NCBI GenBank assembly: GCA_012934845.2
Contig: WNNJ02003099.1
Span: 1 to 64,000, forward strand
Length of the DNA stretch: 64,000 nt
Source of the DNA: Pomphorhynchus laevis
Lineage: Eukaryota; Acanthocephala; Palaeacanthocephala; Echinorhynchida; Pomphorhynchidae
Reading direction: 5' to 3'
The position numbers and the translations under genes are program-made. Position 1 is the stretch's first letter; the number at the start of each line of letters is the position of its first letter. Shown piece after piece: positions 11,450 through 23,985 of the stretch. The notes beneath the pieces are model-generated. The model was not told the origin of the DNA, did not search any database, and saw only the letters and a list, made by a program, of their open reading frames with translations.

Positions 11450-12200
11450 TAATTGTGAGTATGTAACATACATTTTGATGAATTAATGCTAAAACCAAAT
11501 GCATGCATGATCATCTTCACGTCATTCAAATATCTTTTAGGTTTCTCTATTTTCAGCAAAGCTGAATCACAGCAGAACCACCGATAAGTGACCTTAAATG
11601 ATTTTATTTGCCATTATCTAATCAAGGACTGACGCAGCAGCAACGGCTGATATCGCCAAAGGATCACCTTGAGTAATCCAGTGAGAACATAGACCATCAT
11701 CAAATGTTATGTATTTCACTGTATTTTTGAATTTCATAGTTAGAGATTAGCAAATAAATCGAATGTTGTTAGAACAAGCTGCTTATTCACATAGTTAAAT
11801 GTGTTGAGTGTGTTAAGTATTAAGATGTAGTGGTATTTATACTCATTGTACGCTGATCGCATTGAATGAATGATTACCTCTACGCCACATTTCTGTCCAA
11901 CATAAAATTAAACTGATGCGCAAATCAGTATATATAGTATGGCATACGATGTCGCCATTTCGCATATATTTGATGCTAACCATCTCGAATCGCGTTCAAA
12001 TACTGAGAAAATCACTAGTTTTTCACATCGATTCCAGGTCTAACATATTTTCGTGCCTTCATTGCCATCTTTATTATGTATCCACTTGTTATATAAGTGA
12101 AGCTGAATGTGTGATGTTCTGTAGATCTTGTCAATTGACTTTTAAGTCTATAATTATCTCAAAAGGTGCCGAGTCAGGGTGCACTACACTTAATTTGTTG
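11450..12200 (-). mobile_element. Highly decayed RT remnant of the zinc-finger/R2-like LINE family
   Basis: On the minus strand I can read WITQGDPLAIS near 11680, then ALLKIEKPKRYLNDVKMIM and GFSINSSKCML (11470-11570). Upstream of these, ILILNTLNTFNYVNK (about 11800) resembles the LDFRNAY motif A seen in the copy at 43965-45830. The catalytic aspartates are lost and stops are frequent. Confidence 0.5.
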
Positions 12201-12371
12201 CGTAATTAGTTATGCCAACTATTCGATCGAGTAGTGAAATACCACTTCCCAAATTCATTTTTGTTTTATAAACGGGAAGCTTTATCAATAAATAAATAAA
12301 GGTTTTGTTAAAAAATACACAGCAAGATAATAATAAATGTTAATATATCCAGCCATTGAGTAAACCATGAA

Positions 12372-12548
12372 TTAACAATTCTTCGTAATTCTTCTCTTTC
12401 TGCTCTGCACTATGGCCTCAAATCCATGAGGATCTGAGCCCCCAACCGATCCGACACGCCGCATTCCGAAAGCTTTATCGATTAATTCATTTTTTACAAG
12501 TTTTACTGCAATGACAATTCCTAAACACTGTGAGCTAATTCTTGACAT
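12372..12548 (-). CDS. Short open frame or exon, unrecognised
   Basis: An ATG-initiated frame of 58 codons on the minus strand runs from MSRISSQCLGIVIAVKL through AFGMRRVGSVGGSDPHGFEA to ITKNC and a TAA stop. A possible acceptor (cagtgtttag|g) lies inside it, so it could also be a terminal exon. The composition looks protein-like, but I know no relative and no partner exon is evident. It may be chance. Confidence 0.2.
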   Translation of the reverse strand: MSRISSQCLGIVIAVKLVKNELIDKAFGMRRVGSVGGSDPHGFEAIVQSRKRRITKNC

Positions 12549-12549
12549 T

Positions 12550-15500
12550 ATTCCAATTTTACGCTTATTCTAAAGATAGCGTGCTTCTGATGATAACACT
12601 ACAATACGACGCTAATTTCATGTTTAAACCATTATTGCTGTTGTTTTGCATGTTAGATTCATTTTTATTGAATTAATTCTTTACAATATTAAATGATATA
12701 CACCGGATCTTAAAGTCCAGGAGTATATTAAAAAATTTACAATTTGCAGTTATCAATAAATAAAATTTTCGTCTAGCGATCACTAACTCCTAAAGGTAAA
12801 ATAATAGAAAAATAAAAATGAATGATTTTACTATTTGATGAGAAATTGTCATTTCGATCAAATAATGTGCCCTAATATTATAACTATAAGATTATCAAAA
12901 TTATAATAGTCATGTTTTGTTATAGTAATTCTGGTGTTTCAGATCAGTTACAAGTTGGCACTTATGGTTTGAAAATGTCACTGACCAAAAACAAGCAGAC
13001 TCCGAATTTGAGAGTGGTCAAATTATTAAATAGTATAAGCAAGGTTTGTCAAAGTGTGCAATTACAGCTGAGATTCACAGCAGTAAAACCTGATTCGCAT
13101 AATTCTAAATGATCGTGAAAGTTATAGAACAATGAAATCTAAAAGTAGCCGGAAAAATATCCTGCATCAAGTAGAACAATTCGACGGCTTATTTATCAAG
13201 GCAGTGATAATCTTCCAGACAAATTAAGGCAGCTACTAATACTAATTTAGGCACTATATCATTAGGCGACAATTAGACATAAAGTACAATAAGTTTCTGC
13301 AATGTCCTCGATTGCTTTAAAGTCATAAAATGATCCGTTTAAAATTTATTCTAGATCACTAAACATTAAAGATATAAAAGTAGACTGGTCATTTTCCAGA
13401 AGAGAAAAAATTTTACTTTAAATTAGCTTCTTAACTTATGGATCATTACTCATCATGTGAGTGACGGAAGGAGTTTTTGTGGGTCACGAACATTCCAATG
13501 AGTAAAAGAAAATTGCGTATTTTTGTCCAAATATTTCTAGACTATAGATGCTGACGATCCTGTTTGATAATTTTGTTCTATATTTGTTGTGATTTCATTA
13601 ACAAAGAAAGAAAATTCAATTTTCTCTCCTGAGATATTTTGTTGGATTGCCATGATGGCTGCCATCTGATTCACAGGAGGGAATATATACGTCCAACTCT
13701 CGTAAATCCTACTGCTTCTGTGAGATAGAGTTTACAGAGTGCTGACCAGAACTGTAGGAACTAATATTTTTACCTACATTTCTGATATTGCTTCCCACCA
13801 TTCAATTGCACAAAGACCCCATGTATATATTTCAGTTTAGATTTGATGTTCGAATTGAGTTTTTTCTACACAATTTGTCCGTCAGTATAATAATAAAAAC
13901 AGTGTGGTATATATACGACACCAGTTTGTGACAACATTTTTAATTTTTAAGATTTTAATTTCTTTCAAGCTCCTTTAGACCAATATATTTGACTTCATTT
14001 ACATATTTTCTCTTCTCATATTTATCATTTTAGAAGATTGTGCATCCCATCACTTAAAACAGGAAAATTAAAGTTGGACGCTTTTTATAAAGTTGAATAT
14101 TTAGTTTCAAGAAAAAATACATCAATGGTAGCGGGGAAAGCTAACTAAAATTACACATTGCTTCTTCCTTAGGGAAAAAACAATGAAAAAGCTCAAAGAT
14201 ATTCCCTTATCAAACGATTTCATGATATCAAGATTTGAGATTAGCGACGACTTTGGAGTTCATTTATTAGACACGGTTGTAATTCTGAATCTGGAAAACT
14301 GTATATTAAAAACTAAATCTAACTATATATATAATGAATAATAAACTATTCATTCATTAAAAGTGTTTAAAACAGAATTCATTAAAAATGTTCATTAAAA
14401 TGTTCAAACATTTTATTAATTTACCATTAATAAGAGAAATTAACTTTTTAAAAATTTACTTTAATTTGCTTTTACTTTAATATAAGTGAAATTCAAAGCG
14501 AAATTATTTGATCACGAAATCAAAAAAGCACAAATTTAAACTCTGCAGGAGTACCAAAGCGGGAGAAAGCAGCACATTTTTACAACAAAATGATGGTCAT
14601 AGATACTACGGCACAATTATAACTGAACTATATGTATAACAAATGAGCGACGTATAATACGTTAACTTGATGCGATGTGTACAAACATCACATTACGATT
14701 TTATAATCTAATCGTCCATTTTTCGGTTTCTAACAGCGAAGATTATGTATCACCAAAGCTATTTTTAAATGCTATTTTTGAAAATAAGATTTAGAACAAT
14801 AATAAAAAATATTGAATTAAACGCATTATCAGATGAACATACGTATGAGTAAACCTGATATACAAAATTTACGTTGAAATATAACATAAGAGATAACGTA
14901 ATGCTTTAAAGAGTTTAATTTTCTATGAAATAATACCAATAAACATGGATTGCACAATTGATGACGGACATAAAGCCATCAAAGAATATTAACTGTATAA
15001 AAATACATGATGTTTCTCAAAGGAGTAACTGAATTTTATATAATTTCGAATTCGCTTGTATGAAACTCTACGGTCCAAAACACCGGAAACACTACGTTTT
15101 TTACTAACGCAATTTGAATATTTATTACTAATAATAATAATGAGCATGCACTCCGATAAGGTCAGCAGAGCAGCATACAGATATGCATTTGCAGCATTGA
15201 AAATTTAGTAAATACGAGAAATTTTCTTTTTCCAAAAATCCGAATATTAACTAATTTTATGACACAAAAAACGTAAAAACCACATGTATATAGCGTAATT
15301 TAGAAAGAAAATTTGTTGAAAATATCGGAAATTGTTGAACCGCTGGAATAGGTGCAATATTTATACTATCGAAGTATCTGGCTGTAAAAGTTCGATGAAA
15401 TAAAATAGGAGAATGAAAAATGAATATACATATAAAATAATACGCAGATAAATGCGTTCATCGAAAAAATCACACGGTGCAGATGTGATAAGGAAAAGGA

Positions 15501-15560
15501 GTGTACAACGACGATAAAAAGGAGGAATACTACATCTTGCGTCCATTGTATAGGTATTTT
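12550..15560. other. Intergenic region 3' of the kinesin gene
   Basis: AT-rich, with no supported gene. A less AT-rich patch at about 13440-13830 reads on the minus strand as a broken protein-like segment (VYIPSCESDGSHHGN) of unknown origin. The last few hundred bases (15100-15569) should hold the kinesin 3' UTR. A minus-strand AATAAA at about 15120-15126 is a possible end. Confidence 0.4.
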
Positions 15561-15569
15561 CTTCTGTAT

Positions 15570-18500
15570 TTAGCAATATCTTGATCCAAATGTTGTCGTT
15601 GACGATGGTGATGGAACAGTAACAGAACATGATGATATTGTTGTGGCCGAGGTAGCAGAAGAAGCAGGGATTTGACCACCTTTTATAGGCTTGACAATCT
15701 GAGGAACATTAGCACGTCGATTTAATTGTCGAGCCCTGACAGCATCACGTATTCTGTTCACTTCGGTAATATATTTCTTCCTATCTTTTGAAGCAGACTC
15801 CCTTGCTTCCTTTAGAGCATTTTCTAAGCTACGTAGCCGGTCGTATGTCGCTTTCAAGCGCTTTTCCAGCCTAGGTATTTCTAATTGGAGTTCGGCGTTT
15901 TCACGTACTAATTCTTTGTAGACATTAGTAAGATTCTTAAGGTTCTCTTCAAGAAACTCAATTTTATGTCTATGAACAATAGAGCCATACCCGTCAGTTA
16001 TAGTCATACTCGTAGAATCAATTTTATCTTCATTTATTTGTTGGTTTATCGCCACACCCGCTGCATTAACAAGTATATTACTGCTATTACCAATACTACC
16101 AGAACTAGCCGATGTGAACGCAGCATCGTTGTTTATTTTGGCCGCATCACTATCACACGGATATGCTTTACTTGATGTATTGACGGCTGCCGTTTGATTC
16201 ACGTGACTACAACGAACTCGATTGTGCAAATCGGCTACAAATAGTTTCCGAATTTTATACAAGCTTTTCAGTTCATTGGAAACAGTCTGTTCAAGAGCAG
16301 CGAGCTCTTTTCTGGCATTTTCATCTCGATGTTGATCTTTGAGGAATGCTTCAATTTGATCCGTTTTCTGTGTATGAGATATTCGTAAGCTATCGATTTC
16401 CTCTTTGAGGTTCTGATTTGTCGCTGACGTTAGTGAGAGACGTTCTCTTAGTTCATCAATAAGTTTACGCTTTTCTTCAAGATCGTTTTCAACGTCCGCT
16501 GACATTACAGCCTTTTGATCCTCGAGGTTCTTACAATTACTCGCCGTTGGAGATACCGATTGTTGAAGAGCTTTCAGATGAATGTCAGCTTCATCTTTGG
16601 CTTCTTTCAGGCTACTAACTCGTGCGTTTAACTCCCTGATTATTTGATTGTTTTCTTCTAGGCGAGTTTTCTGACTATCGATCATTGCATTTGCCTTGCT
16701 GATATCTTCATTACGTTCCTTGAATAGGTCTTTCAACGATTTTGCTTCGACTTTTAATCGAGTTAAAATAAGTTTACAAGTACTCATTTCTCTGTCAAAT
16801 AAAGAACTAGCAGTTAGCAAATCTACGCCGTTACTGGAAAAAAAATTTGATTCACCAGCACCGTTACTTATAGTCCCTGCCGTTGGTTCATGATCTTTAT
16901 CTCGATCATTTTTTTCATCGCAATCGCCAACGCAAGGCGATATATCCACATTAACTGACGGATTAGAAGCAGACGGCAATGCATTTGTATAATTAGAGTT
17001 AACTGTAGCAGCAGTGATTCCGATGGTGTCATTAAAATCCGAATTAAGCAAATACTCGGTAAGACTTTTTAACCCAGTAGCCAGTTCTAGGAAGGATGTG
17101 TCTACATATTTCTGATGATAGCTCGTGCACTGCTTATAATTATCGAATTCGCTTCTCATTATTTCTAATTGTTCCAAATTATGTTGATAATTCTTTGCCA
17201 TATCCGAATCTTTATTAATTTGTTCCTTAAGTTCACCTGTTTTCTGTTCGTAGTTCATTGCCAATTCCTCCAAAGCCATTAGTAGCTCCTTTACTTCTTC
17301 TTTTGATTTTTCATTTTCAAAGTGTATAGACGATTGTTCTGCTTGCATATTATCATTAATTTGCCGTAATTGAGCAATGACCTCTTCTTGCTCACTGTGT
17401 TGTTGTCTGATCATATTTAAACGCTGATCGAGCTGATTAATCTCCTCGTCCTTTTCATCCAGTTGTCTATATAATGCATCACATTGCTTCTCAACAATAA
17501 GAACCCGTTCATCATCTGTAATTGATGTTCCGACAATACTATCGTCACGTCTTCCATTTCTAAAATGATATTCTGTTGACCTTAGTCGATTTCCAGATCG
17601 ATTATGTCTGTAATCAAGGGATGATGAATCGGGAGCTGACAGCTGCGACTGCTGGTCGGCTGTTACGGCTGAATTGATTGATGCGAGCATGTATTTTTGC
17701 TGCTGTTCATCTCCGGAAGATGAATTTCTATTGAATGGTGGAACCAGACTACAATCATCAACATAATCACTAAACATAGAATCCTCATACTCATCAATAC
17801 TTGATCGATCTGCATATTGTAAAGTTACTTGTTGACCTTCCTCAACACTTTGCCCTGATCGCCATCGAAGAAGTTCTCGTTCTGCAGCTGCTAGTTGTCC
17901 TCGTAATCTGACAACGCGCTCATGCTCACGGTCATATCTTCGTTTCCATTCTTCAGCTGTTAGTTCTTCATTCACTACAACCGTATTCTTTATCATCTTT
18001 GCACGTTGGCCGAAGTATAACGTTGACTTTGTTTCACATTCATTGAACGATGCGGGTGAGCAACATATGATGACAGTTGTTCTGGCATTTCCACCCAATG
18101 ACTCTTGCAGGATTCGGGTAAGCTTAGAATCTCTATACGGAACATGAGTTTTTGTACCGTCAGCTAGAGCTGCAATTACGTTTCCAAGAGCAGACAAAGA
18201 TTTATTAATGTTCTTTGCTTCATCAAGAACGGATCCTTCTGCGCCGGTTTTGCTGACCTTCTCACTTCCAGCCAGATCGACAAGATATAATTTACCGGTA
18301 AGTTTTTTATCAGTTTCGAGATTTTCTTGTTTTACATCAATAAGGAAAACACTATGACTTCGTGAGCTGTGTTCATTCATGTTTGTTACTGCAATATGAC
18401 GATTTGCTTTACCTTCTTCGATGGCACATAACACTTCTTCAGGAGATGCAACAAAGCGTTCCGTACATCCTTTAACATAAGGTACCCTATTTTTGTCTTC

Positions 18501-19031
18501 ATGTACAGCTAAATTAACCTTGTTAGGATCTAGTAGATCTCTTATTTTATCCATGTAAATTTCAAAGTACGATATTTTTATTTGAAATTGTAGATTCGTA
18601 TCCATAGCGTATATGTGATCGAATATATCAGATACAATTCTCGGTATAATTCCCTGACTCGATTCATCTTCTAAACTGCCTTCCATTGTATGAGTTTTGC
18701 CACTAGACGTTTGCCCATATGCAAATATTGTACCATTATATCCATTCAAAATATCACCGACTATTTCACGTGCAGCCTCATCGTATACCTTATTCTGATC
18801 GGCGTCCGGACCGAAGACTTTATCGAATACGTATACTTTGCCACTAACAAACACGGTGTCATCAGTACCATGTGGAAATTTCGTAATAGCGGAGCAATTT
18901 GCCCTGCGTTCAGAATCATTTAATGGCCTAAACCTGCATAGAACACGGATATTAAATTCAGATGGATTAACGGCATGACCGCCGCTAACATTGCTACTGT
19001 TGTTGTTGCTGCTACTATTTGTAGAGACCAT
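15570..19031 (-). CDS. Khc: Kinesin-1 heavy chain
   Basis: Plus-end-directed microtubule motor of 1153 residues, a host gene for axonal and vesicle transport that normally pairs with kinesin light chains. The motor domain spans about residues 24-345: P-loop GQTSSGKT (106-113), switch I NEHSSRSH (219-226), switch II LVDLAGSE (250-257), then a neck linker near AKMIKNTVV. A long coiled-coil stalk runs from about 495 to 1090. The tail carries QIVKPIKG (1111-1118), the counterpart of the autoinhibitory QIAKPIR motif, with Val for Ala. Family members are usually about 960-980 residues; the excess comes from Ser/Asn/Asp-rich inserts near 400-490, 650-720 and 980-1040. The first ATG (19029-19031) is preceded in frame by a stop at about 19082. 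The frame is intact with no coding intron, unusual for this family. Confidence 0.95.
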   Translation of the reverse strand: MVSTNSSSNNNSSNVSGGHAVNPSEFNIRVLCRFRPLNDSERRANCSAITKFPHGTDDTVFVSGKVYVFDKVFGPDADQNKVYDEAAREIVGDILNGYNGTIFAYGQTSSGKTHTMEGSLEDESSQGIIPRIVSDIFDHIYAMDTNLQFQIKISYFEIYMDKIRDLLDPNKVNLAVHEDKNRVPYVKGCTERFVASPEEVLCAIEEGKANRHIAVTNMNEHSSRSHSVFLIDVKQENLETDKKLTGKLYLVDLAGSEKVSKTGAEGSVLDEAKNINKSLSALGNVIAALADGTKTHVPYRDSKLTRILQESLGGNARTTVIICCSPASFNECETKSTLYFGQRAKMIKNTVVVNEELTAEEWKRRYDREHERVVRLRGQLAAAERELLRWRSGQSVEEGQQVTLQYADRSSIDEYEDSMFSDYVDDCSLVPPFNRNSSSGDEQQQKYMLASINSAVTADQQSQLSAPDSSSLDYRHNRSGNRLRSTEYHFRNGRRDDSIVGTSITDDERVLIVEKQCDALYRQLDEKDEEINQLDQRLNMIRQQHSEQEEVIAQLRQINDNMQAEQSSIHFENEKSKEEVKELLMALEELAMNYEQKTGELKEQINKDSDMAKNYQHNLEQLEIMRSEFDNYKQCTSYHQKYVDTSFLELATGLKSLTEYLLNSDFNDTIGITAATVNSNYTNALPSASNPSVNVDISPCVGDCDEKNDRDKDHEPTAGTISNGAGESNFFSSNGVDLLTASSLFDREMSTCKLILTRLKVEAKSLKDLFKERNEDISKANAMIDSQKTRLEENNQIIRELNARVSSLKEAKDEADIHLKALQQSVSPTASNCKNLEDQKAVMSADVENDLEEKRKLIDELRERLSLTSATNQNLKEEIDSLRISHTQKTDQIEAFLKDQHRDENARKELAALEQTVSNELKSLYKIRKLFVADLHNRVRCSHVNQTAAVNTSSKAYPCDSDAAKINNDAAFTSASSGSIGNSSNILVNAAGVAINQQINEDKIDSTSMTITDGYGSIVHRHKIEFLEENLKNLTNVYKELVRENAELQLEIPRLEKRLKATYDRLRSLENALKEARESASKDRKKYITEVNRIRDAVRARQLNRRANVPQIVKPIKGGQIPASSATSATTISSCSVTVPSPSSTTTFGSRYC

Positions 19032-19075
19032 TTTCAATGTGTTGTTGTGGTAACGATTTATTTCACAGAATATCC

Positions 19076-19144
19076 CTTTTTATAAAAACGCAATAAAATT
19101 CATTATATATGTTTATTTGTTGTTCCTTGTTTTTGAAAACTTAC
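19076..19144 (-). other. Candidate 5' UTR intron of the kinesin gene
   Basis: On the minus strand a strong donor (gtg|gtaagt) at 19144 and an acceptor (tttttataaaaag|g) ending at 19076 bound a 69-nt intron, 44 bases before the start codon. The acceptor is almost the same as the one proposed before the exon at 975. Removing it leaves an open leader. Confidence 0.45.
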
Positions 19145-21180
19145 CACGCTAAACTGATTTTATAAAATCTTGTCGCTTGTCTTTTCATCGTAATCGTTGA
19201 AATAGTTGTCGTCTGCTGTAATACACTTCTTCTTCTGTTGAGAATCCAAAAATATAAAGAAAATGACAGCATATATTATGGCCATGTCTTTTTTATAAAG
19301 AAAAATAAAAAGATCTACTTACTCTTTAAATTTAGCTACAGTACTATAGTTTAACTGCAACTAGTATGAGTAGCTACGACACATTCCCTAACTTTTTACT
19401 AATAAAAACTAGACAGTTTCATTTCCTAACCACAACTATTTGTTACTTAGCTATTAACACAATAACACAATTTCATGTACCATTGCTCCACGCTTACAAA
19501 TAAAAAGACTATAACGTGTATATGTACCCTTTTTCGAGCAGTCGTAGTTGTTGCGCTCGTATAGCACACAATAAAAAGACAGCAACAGGACAGGAAAATG
19601 TTGTATGCTAGTCTTTCCGATTTAAAAGTATATTCCACCTCACTCTCTGTGTACAGTGCAATAAGAACTGATATATCTAGAAATAAAAGGAAACCGGGAA
19701 TAAATCTTTAAAAAAAGTCCACCTGTTTAGAAGACACAAAGGGAGGACAGCGAGTGATTAGCCGTTTTGGACATAACAGCACAGTAAGGAAACCGTGACT
19801 GCTCGATGATAAATAGTATTCCTTTTAAATACTCTAATATCAAATACGGTAACATATATACTAGCAGCGATTTTAAATCGAAAGATAAGAATCGTTGCAC
19901 AACCTCGTGCATTATTTTATCCATCACAGTTGCTGATGCTGTTACTTCAAATATTATAAATTTATGTGCTCGCACTACATTCGCGAGATTGCAAAAATAG
20001 TAGAATATAAATTTAAACTTGTAATTGATGTCGCTGTGTTCTTGCAACAGCATACGGTGCATTGATGTATGTGTAATTGTCTGACTGATATTTAAAGCAA
20101 TAGATTAAAAAATCTTTAACCTAGTTTTTTTTAAATCTCCTCTTCTGCACACACTTAAGAACGAAAATTACTGATGTTTCGATTACTACGTTTGTCAACT
20201 GCATCCACTGTGTATGCTCGTTTTATTTGACTACCGCAAAACCCACCGTAGCTGCCTTTAAGATATCGATTTAGTGCAGACTATACTTTTTCGAATATTT
20301 AATAAGAGTGGCTCTTCTGTTTTCTCCAAGCTTTGTGTTTAATAAATACTTCATCGTTCCTCCAAGACGACGAAAATGTTGCAACGCAGAAAGAGAATGT
20401 TTGAAACTAATTAAAGGCTCGACTAGAAACAGATAAAGTAATAGATAGTTAAAACTATTGTGGATTCATATCTATTGGGTGTGTCTATGCTTTAGCATGT
20501 AATGGTTTTTGCTTGGTATTTTCAGCTCTAGATGCAGAAATAACCTGTTCGCGATATATAAAAAGGATATAGACAATATTTTTATATTGTCACACCAACC
20601 GCATGTGCGTACAGAACACCATACCACGTATAGCTTCAATGTGTTTTATTGCCATTTTTGGATAGGTCACACTAACCGTCCTTAAACTAGTAATACTGAT
20701 ACAACCGCAATTATGAATAAATCAATCAAAACAGACTATAAATTGACTATAACAGTGATATTATCGAAGCTGATTGTAAACTGTTGTTGCATTACAGATA
20801 GACAGACTATATTGTAACTACGCAAAGTGACCAGATTTAAATTCTATTTTAATAGAACCTACAATATCTTAGGCGGGATAAAAATTTAAAATCTAATTTT
20901 TAAATTGTATGCCCATCTCTTTGCAGTAGTACTATCGATATACAGAAATCAAAGCTTAAATATTGTTCTGTGATAATAATATTGCTACTTGATCAACACA
21001 ATTCAATCAACCGTACAAGAAATTGGTTAACGATATCGTCGCGGTATATTCAAATGATCTGCGATAAAATTTATTGCACTCAGGTAAGCAATATATAATT
21101 GACTATTAATAATTTAGTCATTGATAAACTATTTTTAATTGGCATTATTTGTAAATGTAACAAAATAATAATAATAATAA
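19145..21180. other. Intergenic region upstream of the kinesin gene
   Basis: AT-rich, with no supported coding sequence. The kinesin promoter should lie in the right-hand flank of 19145. Open frames around 19447-20062 are short, AT-driven and show no family signal. Confidence 0.45.
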
Positions 21181-21186
21181 TTTATT

Positions 21187-23390
21187 TTAAATGGTAAATG
21201 GGTGCCAGCTGCACACTTGCAAGTCCACTAATAAACAACACAAAAAAGTCATACAGATAAATTTCTTAAAGTGTTTAAATGAGACCGGATTTGGCGTTCG
21301 AAACATGGTATTGAGGTCGATTTGCGTGTATGAATGGGCAGATGATTCCACGAGAGAGAGGAGAAGCCACAAGCAAGAAGTGAAAACCAAAGAAGGTAGA
21401 GTAGTTTGGAACATGCAAAAGAAGGGAATTACGGGGACACAAAGAACAATAATCAGGACGAGAATTGTCGAGAAAAAGAAGGTTAAGAAATGAGGGAGTA
21501 GGAAAAGTTACAAGGCGGAGAGCAATGAGAAGAAGACGAATTTGAACACGAGAATAAATTGTAGGCAAATCGAGAGAAACAAGACGGTAAAATGTATAAT
21601 AAAACGACGAAGACGGAGGAAAATTCGGACGGCTGCGTTGACGATGCGTTGTATGGAAGAAGAGTGCACTCAGGTGAGTTGGTAAGACTATCCTGAGTGA
21701 GTGCCGGCGCACACATACATGTGACCACAAAATACAAAAATCTAAATAATATGTCGAGAAGGTGGAAACGGAGGAGGTATTTGAATAGAATAAAGGAGGG
21801 AATGCTGCTGACGTCGAGAGGGAGCAGATTCCAGGCGTGTGGGGCGGCGACGAGGAAGGATCGTAGACCGTAGTTGTTGGAGTAATTAGGAACTTGGAGT
21901 AAGAGAGAATGACGGGAACGCAGAGATAGAGAGAGGTAGGGCGAGTGTCGTCTAAGAAAGGGAGGTTGATGAACGACGGGAATCCGACATCGATGAGACG
22001 AAAAATGACGAGAAGAAGGCTGAGTTGGATGCGGATGTTGATAATGGGTCAGGAGAGTTGGGTAAGATATGTTGATGTGTTGTTGAAGCGACGGAAACTT
22101 AAAAGCACTCGAACGGCGGAGTTGATGATGCGTTGTAGGGGTACGATGATGGATTTTGGAAAATTGCCGAAAATGCTGAGGCAGTAATCGATTTTAGAGA
22201 AAAAACGATGAAAGAAGAGGCATACAAGAACGGAAGTGACGATGTCATCGTCATATGACATTGTATGACATTGTCATCGTCATATGACATTGTCATATGA
22301 CGATGATATTGGCGTATTGCATGACGTTAAAGGAGTAAGGTTTAATAAACGGAGAGAGATCGCCAAGTAGAAGAGAGAAAAGCAGGGATCCTAGGAGTTA
22401 ACCTTGTGGGACCCCGCAGAAAATAGGGATAGGAGGAGATGATGATGAAGTTTAATAGACTCGAAAAGAACGGTCGGATAGATATGAGGCAAACCATGCT
22501 ACAGAGGAAGAAATGTCGTAATTATAACGATGGCAAGAAAGGAGAATGGAGTGGTCGACGATGTCGAAGGCAGAGGAGAGGTTGAGAGAGATAAAAACAC
22601 TATATAGAGCTTTGTCACGAGAAATGAGTAGGTCGTTGTAAACTTTTATGCAGGCGATTTCTGTGGAGTGGTCAGAGCGGAAAGCGGATTGGAAAGGAGG
22701 GTACAGATTAGATGAATAGCTATGAACGTTGATCTGTTGTAAGATGAGGCGTTCTAAGTGCTTAGAAAGAGTAGGGCGGAGTAAAATGGACGGTAGCTAG
22801 AAGGAAGAGAGGGGTCGAGCGATTGTTTCTTAAGGAAAGGACGAACGATGGCGAATTTGCAGTGTGAAGAGAATATACGACTGGGGATGGACAAGTTAAA
22901 CAAGGTGGTGAGAAAAGGGGATATTGATGAGCATATGGATTTAAATTAGGGGGTCGGCATGTGAGGTTTTGTTGGGTAAGTACATGAAGACAGATGATAC
23001 TTCGATCGACAGGTGAGACAGGGAGAAGATGAAAGAGTTTTGGGCGGATGAGGCGAGGCGGGGAAGAGTGAGATTGGATAAAGACGGGGGTGTGAGAGAG
23101 CAACGTGGATACTTTGGTTTGGAGAAATGACAAATGATCATGAGGATTGATGTTGCAAGACAAAGAGTAGCGAGAAAGGATTTTGTTAAATATAGGCGAG
23201 AGAGACGTAGAGTTGAATGAAGTGGTGATTTTATGCTGCCAGAAGGAGTTGCATTTGGTACCTAGTAGGTTGATATGATACCATTGAAGAGCAAAATAAT
23301 AATCACGGAAATACAGAGTGAGCAAGCGCATATCACTTCTGAGAGAGTGGTGATATACTCTCAATGCATGACGGATCAATTCAGCTAACT
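21187..23390 (-). mobile_element. L2/CR1-like LINE, RT and 3' end
   Basis: On the minus strand: pre-RT ILSRYSLSCNINPHDHLSFL (about 23150), a palm region with SAFRSDHSTEIACI and LNLSSAFDIVDHSILL (about 22640-22510), and a C-terminal end LLLHVPNYSTFFGFHF (about 21380), the usual L2/CR1 ending. The 3' end is followed by an (ATT)n-like run at 21160-21180. Many stops and frameshifts. It is joined at 23390 to a Penelope-like fragment. Confidence 0.7.
22236..22310. repeat. Short palindromic tandem repeat around CATATGAC
   Basis: Units of cgtcatatgacattg repeat about three times with inverted symmetry inside the RT region of the L2/CR1-like element. Confidence 0.7.
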
Positions 23391-23985
23391 AAGTCTACGT
23401 ATTTAATATAATTATAAAATAAACTTAACATAATAATGCTAAATCAAAATTTAATAATTAAATAATAAAATTAATAATTGTTTTTAGATTTTTTACAATT
23501 TATATCAAGTTAAAATAAAAAATTTAAATTTAAAATAAACGTCATTTTTATAAATTGACTAATAAATAACAGACGTTGCATAAGAATAAGAATTAGGTAA
23601 TCAGCAGGAACTGCTATGCTATCAGGTTTTGGCCCCTAACTCGTCTACCCAACATAGCAGCGGGGCCAAATACATGCTAATGATGTATTTCCTCTGAAAT
23701 AACTATCTAGTATCTTATTCTAATACAAAGTATATTATTTATTATTCATCCATAAAAATTTGCCACGTAGGAGTTTAAATTTATTCTTTATATTATTATG
23801 TTGATTTATATATTTTACTATTTTCTGTTTGATGGTATTTTTATAGTAACCTAGTTTAAAATGTATCTATTAAATTATTTAAATGATTTTGAAGAAAACC
23901 AATATTATTACATACTGTTGCAATTCTTAAAATTTCATTATTTAATGTATTATATTAAATAATATAATATGACTATAAAGCGTTG
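23390..23985 (-). mobile_element. Penelope-like element 3' fragment
   Basis: It carries the end of the RT frame (NEILRIA...NHLNNLI) and the full 3' region with the conserved core (ctgctatgctatcagg, ggcccctaactc, acatagcagcgggg at 23613-23670), ending near tactgatt/agctaactaagtctacgta. Orientation minus. It lies between two L2/CR1-like LINE fragments. Confidence 0.65.

Noticed and set aside
19029-19037. Kinesin start two codons upstream, at a TTG
   Set aside because: The frame is open to 19037, but TTG is an unlikely nuclear start. The ATG at 19029-19031 is the first in-frame ATG after an upstream stop.
19727-20062. 111-codon frame on the minus strand upstream of kinesin
   Set aside because: Composition follows the AT-rich DNA; no motif, splice context or family resemblance.
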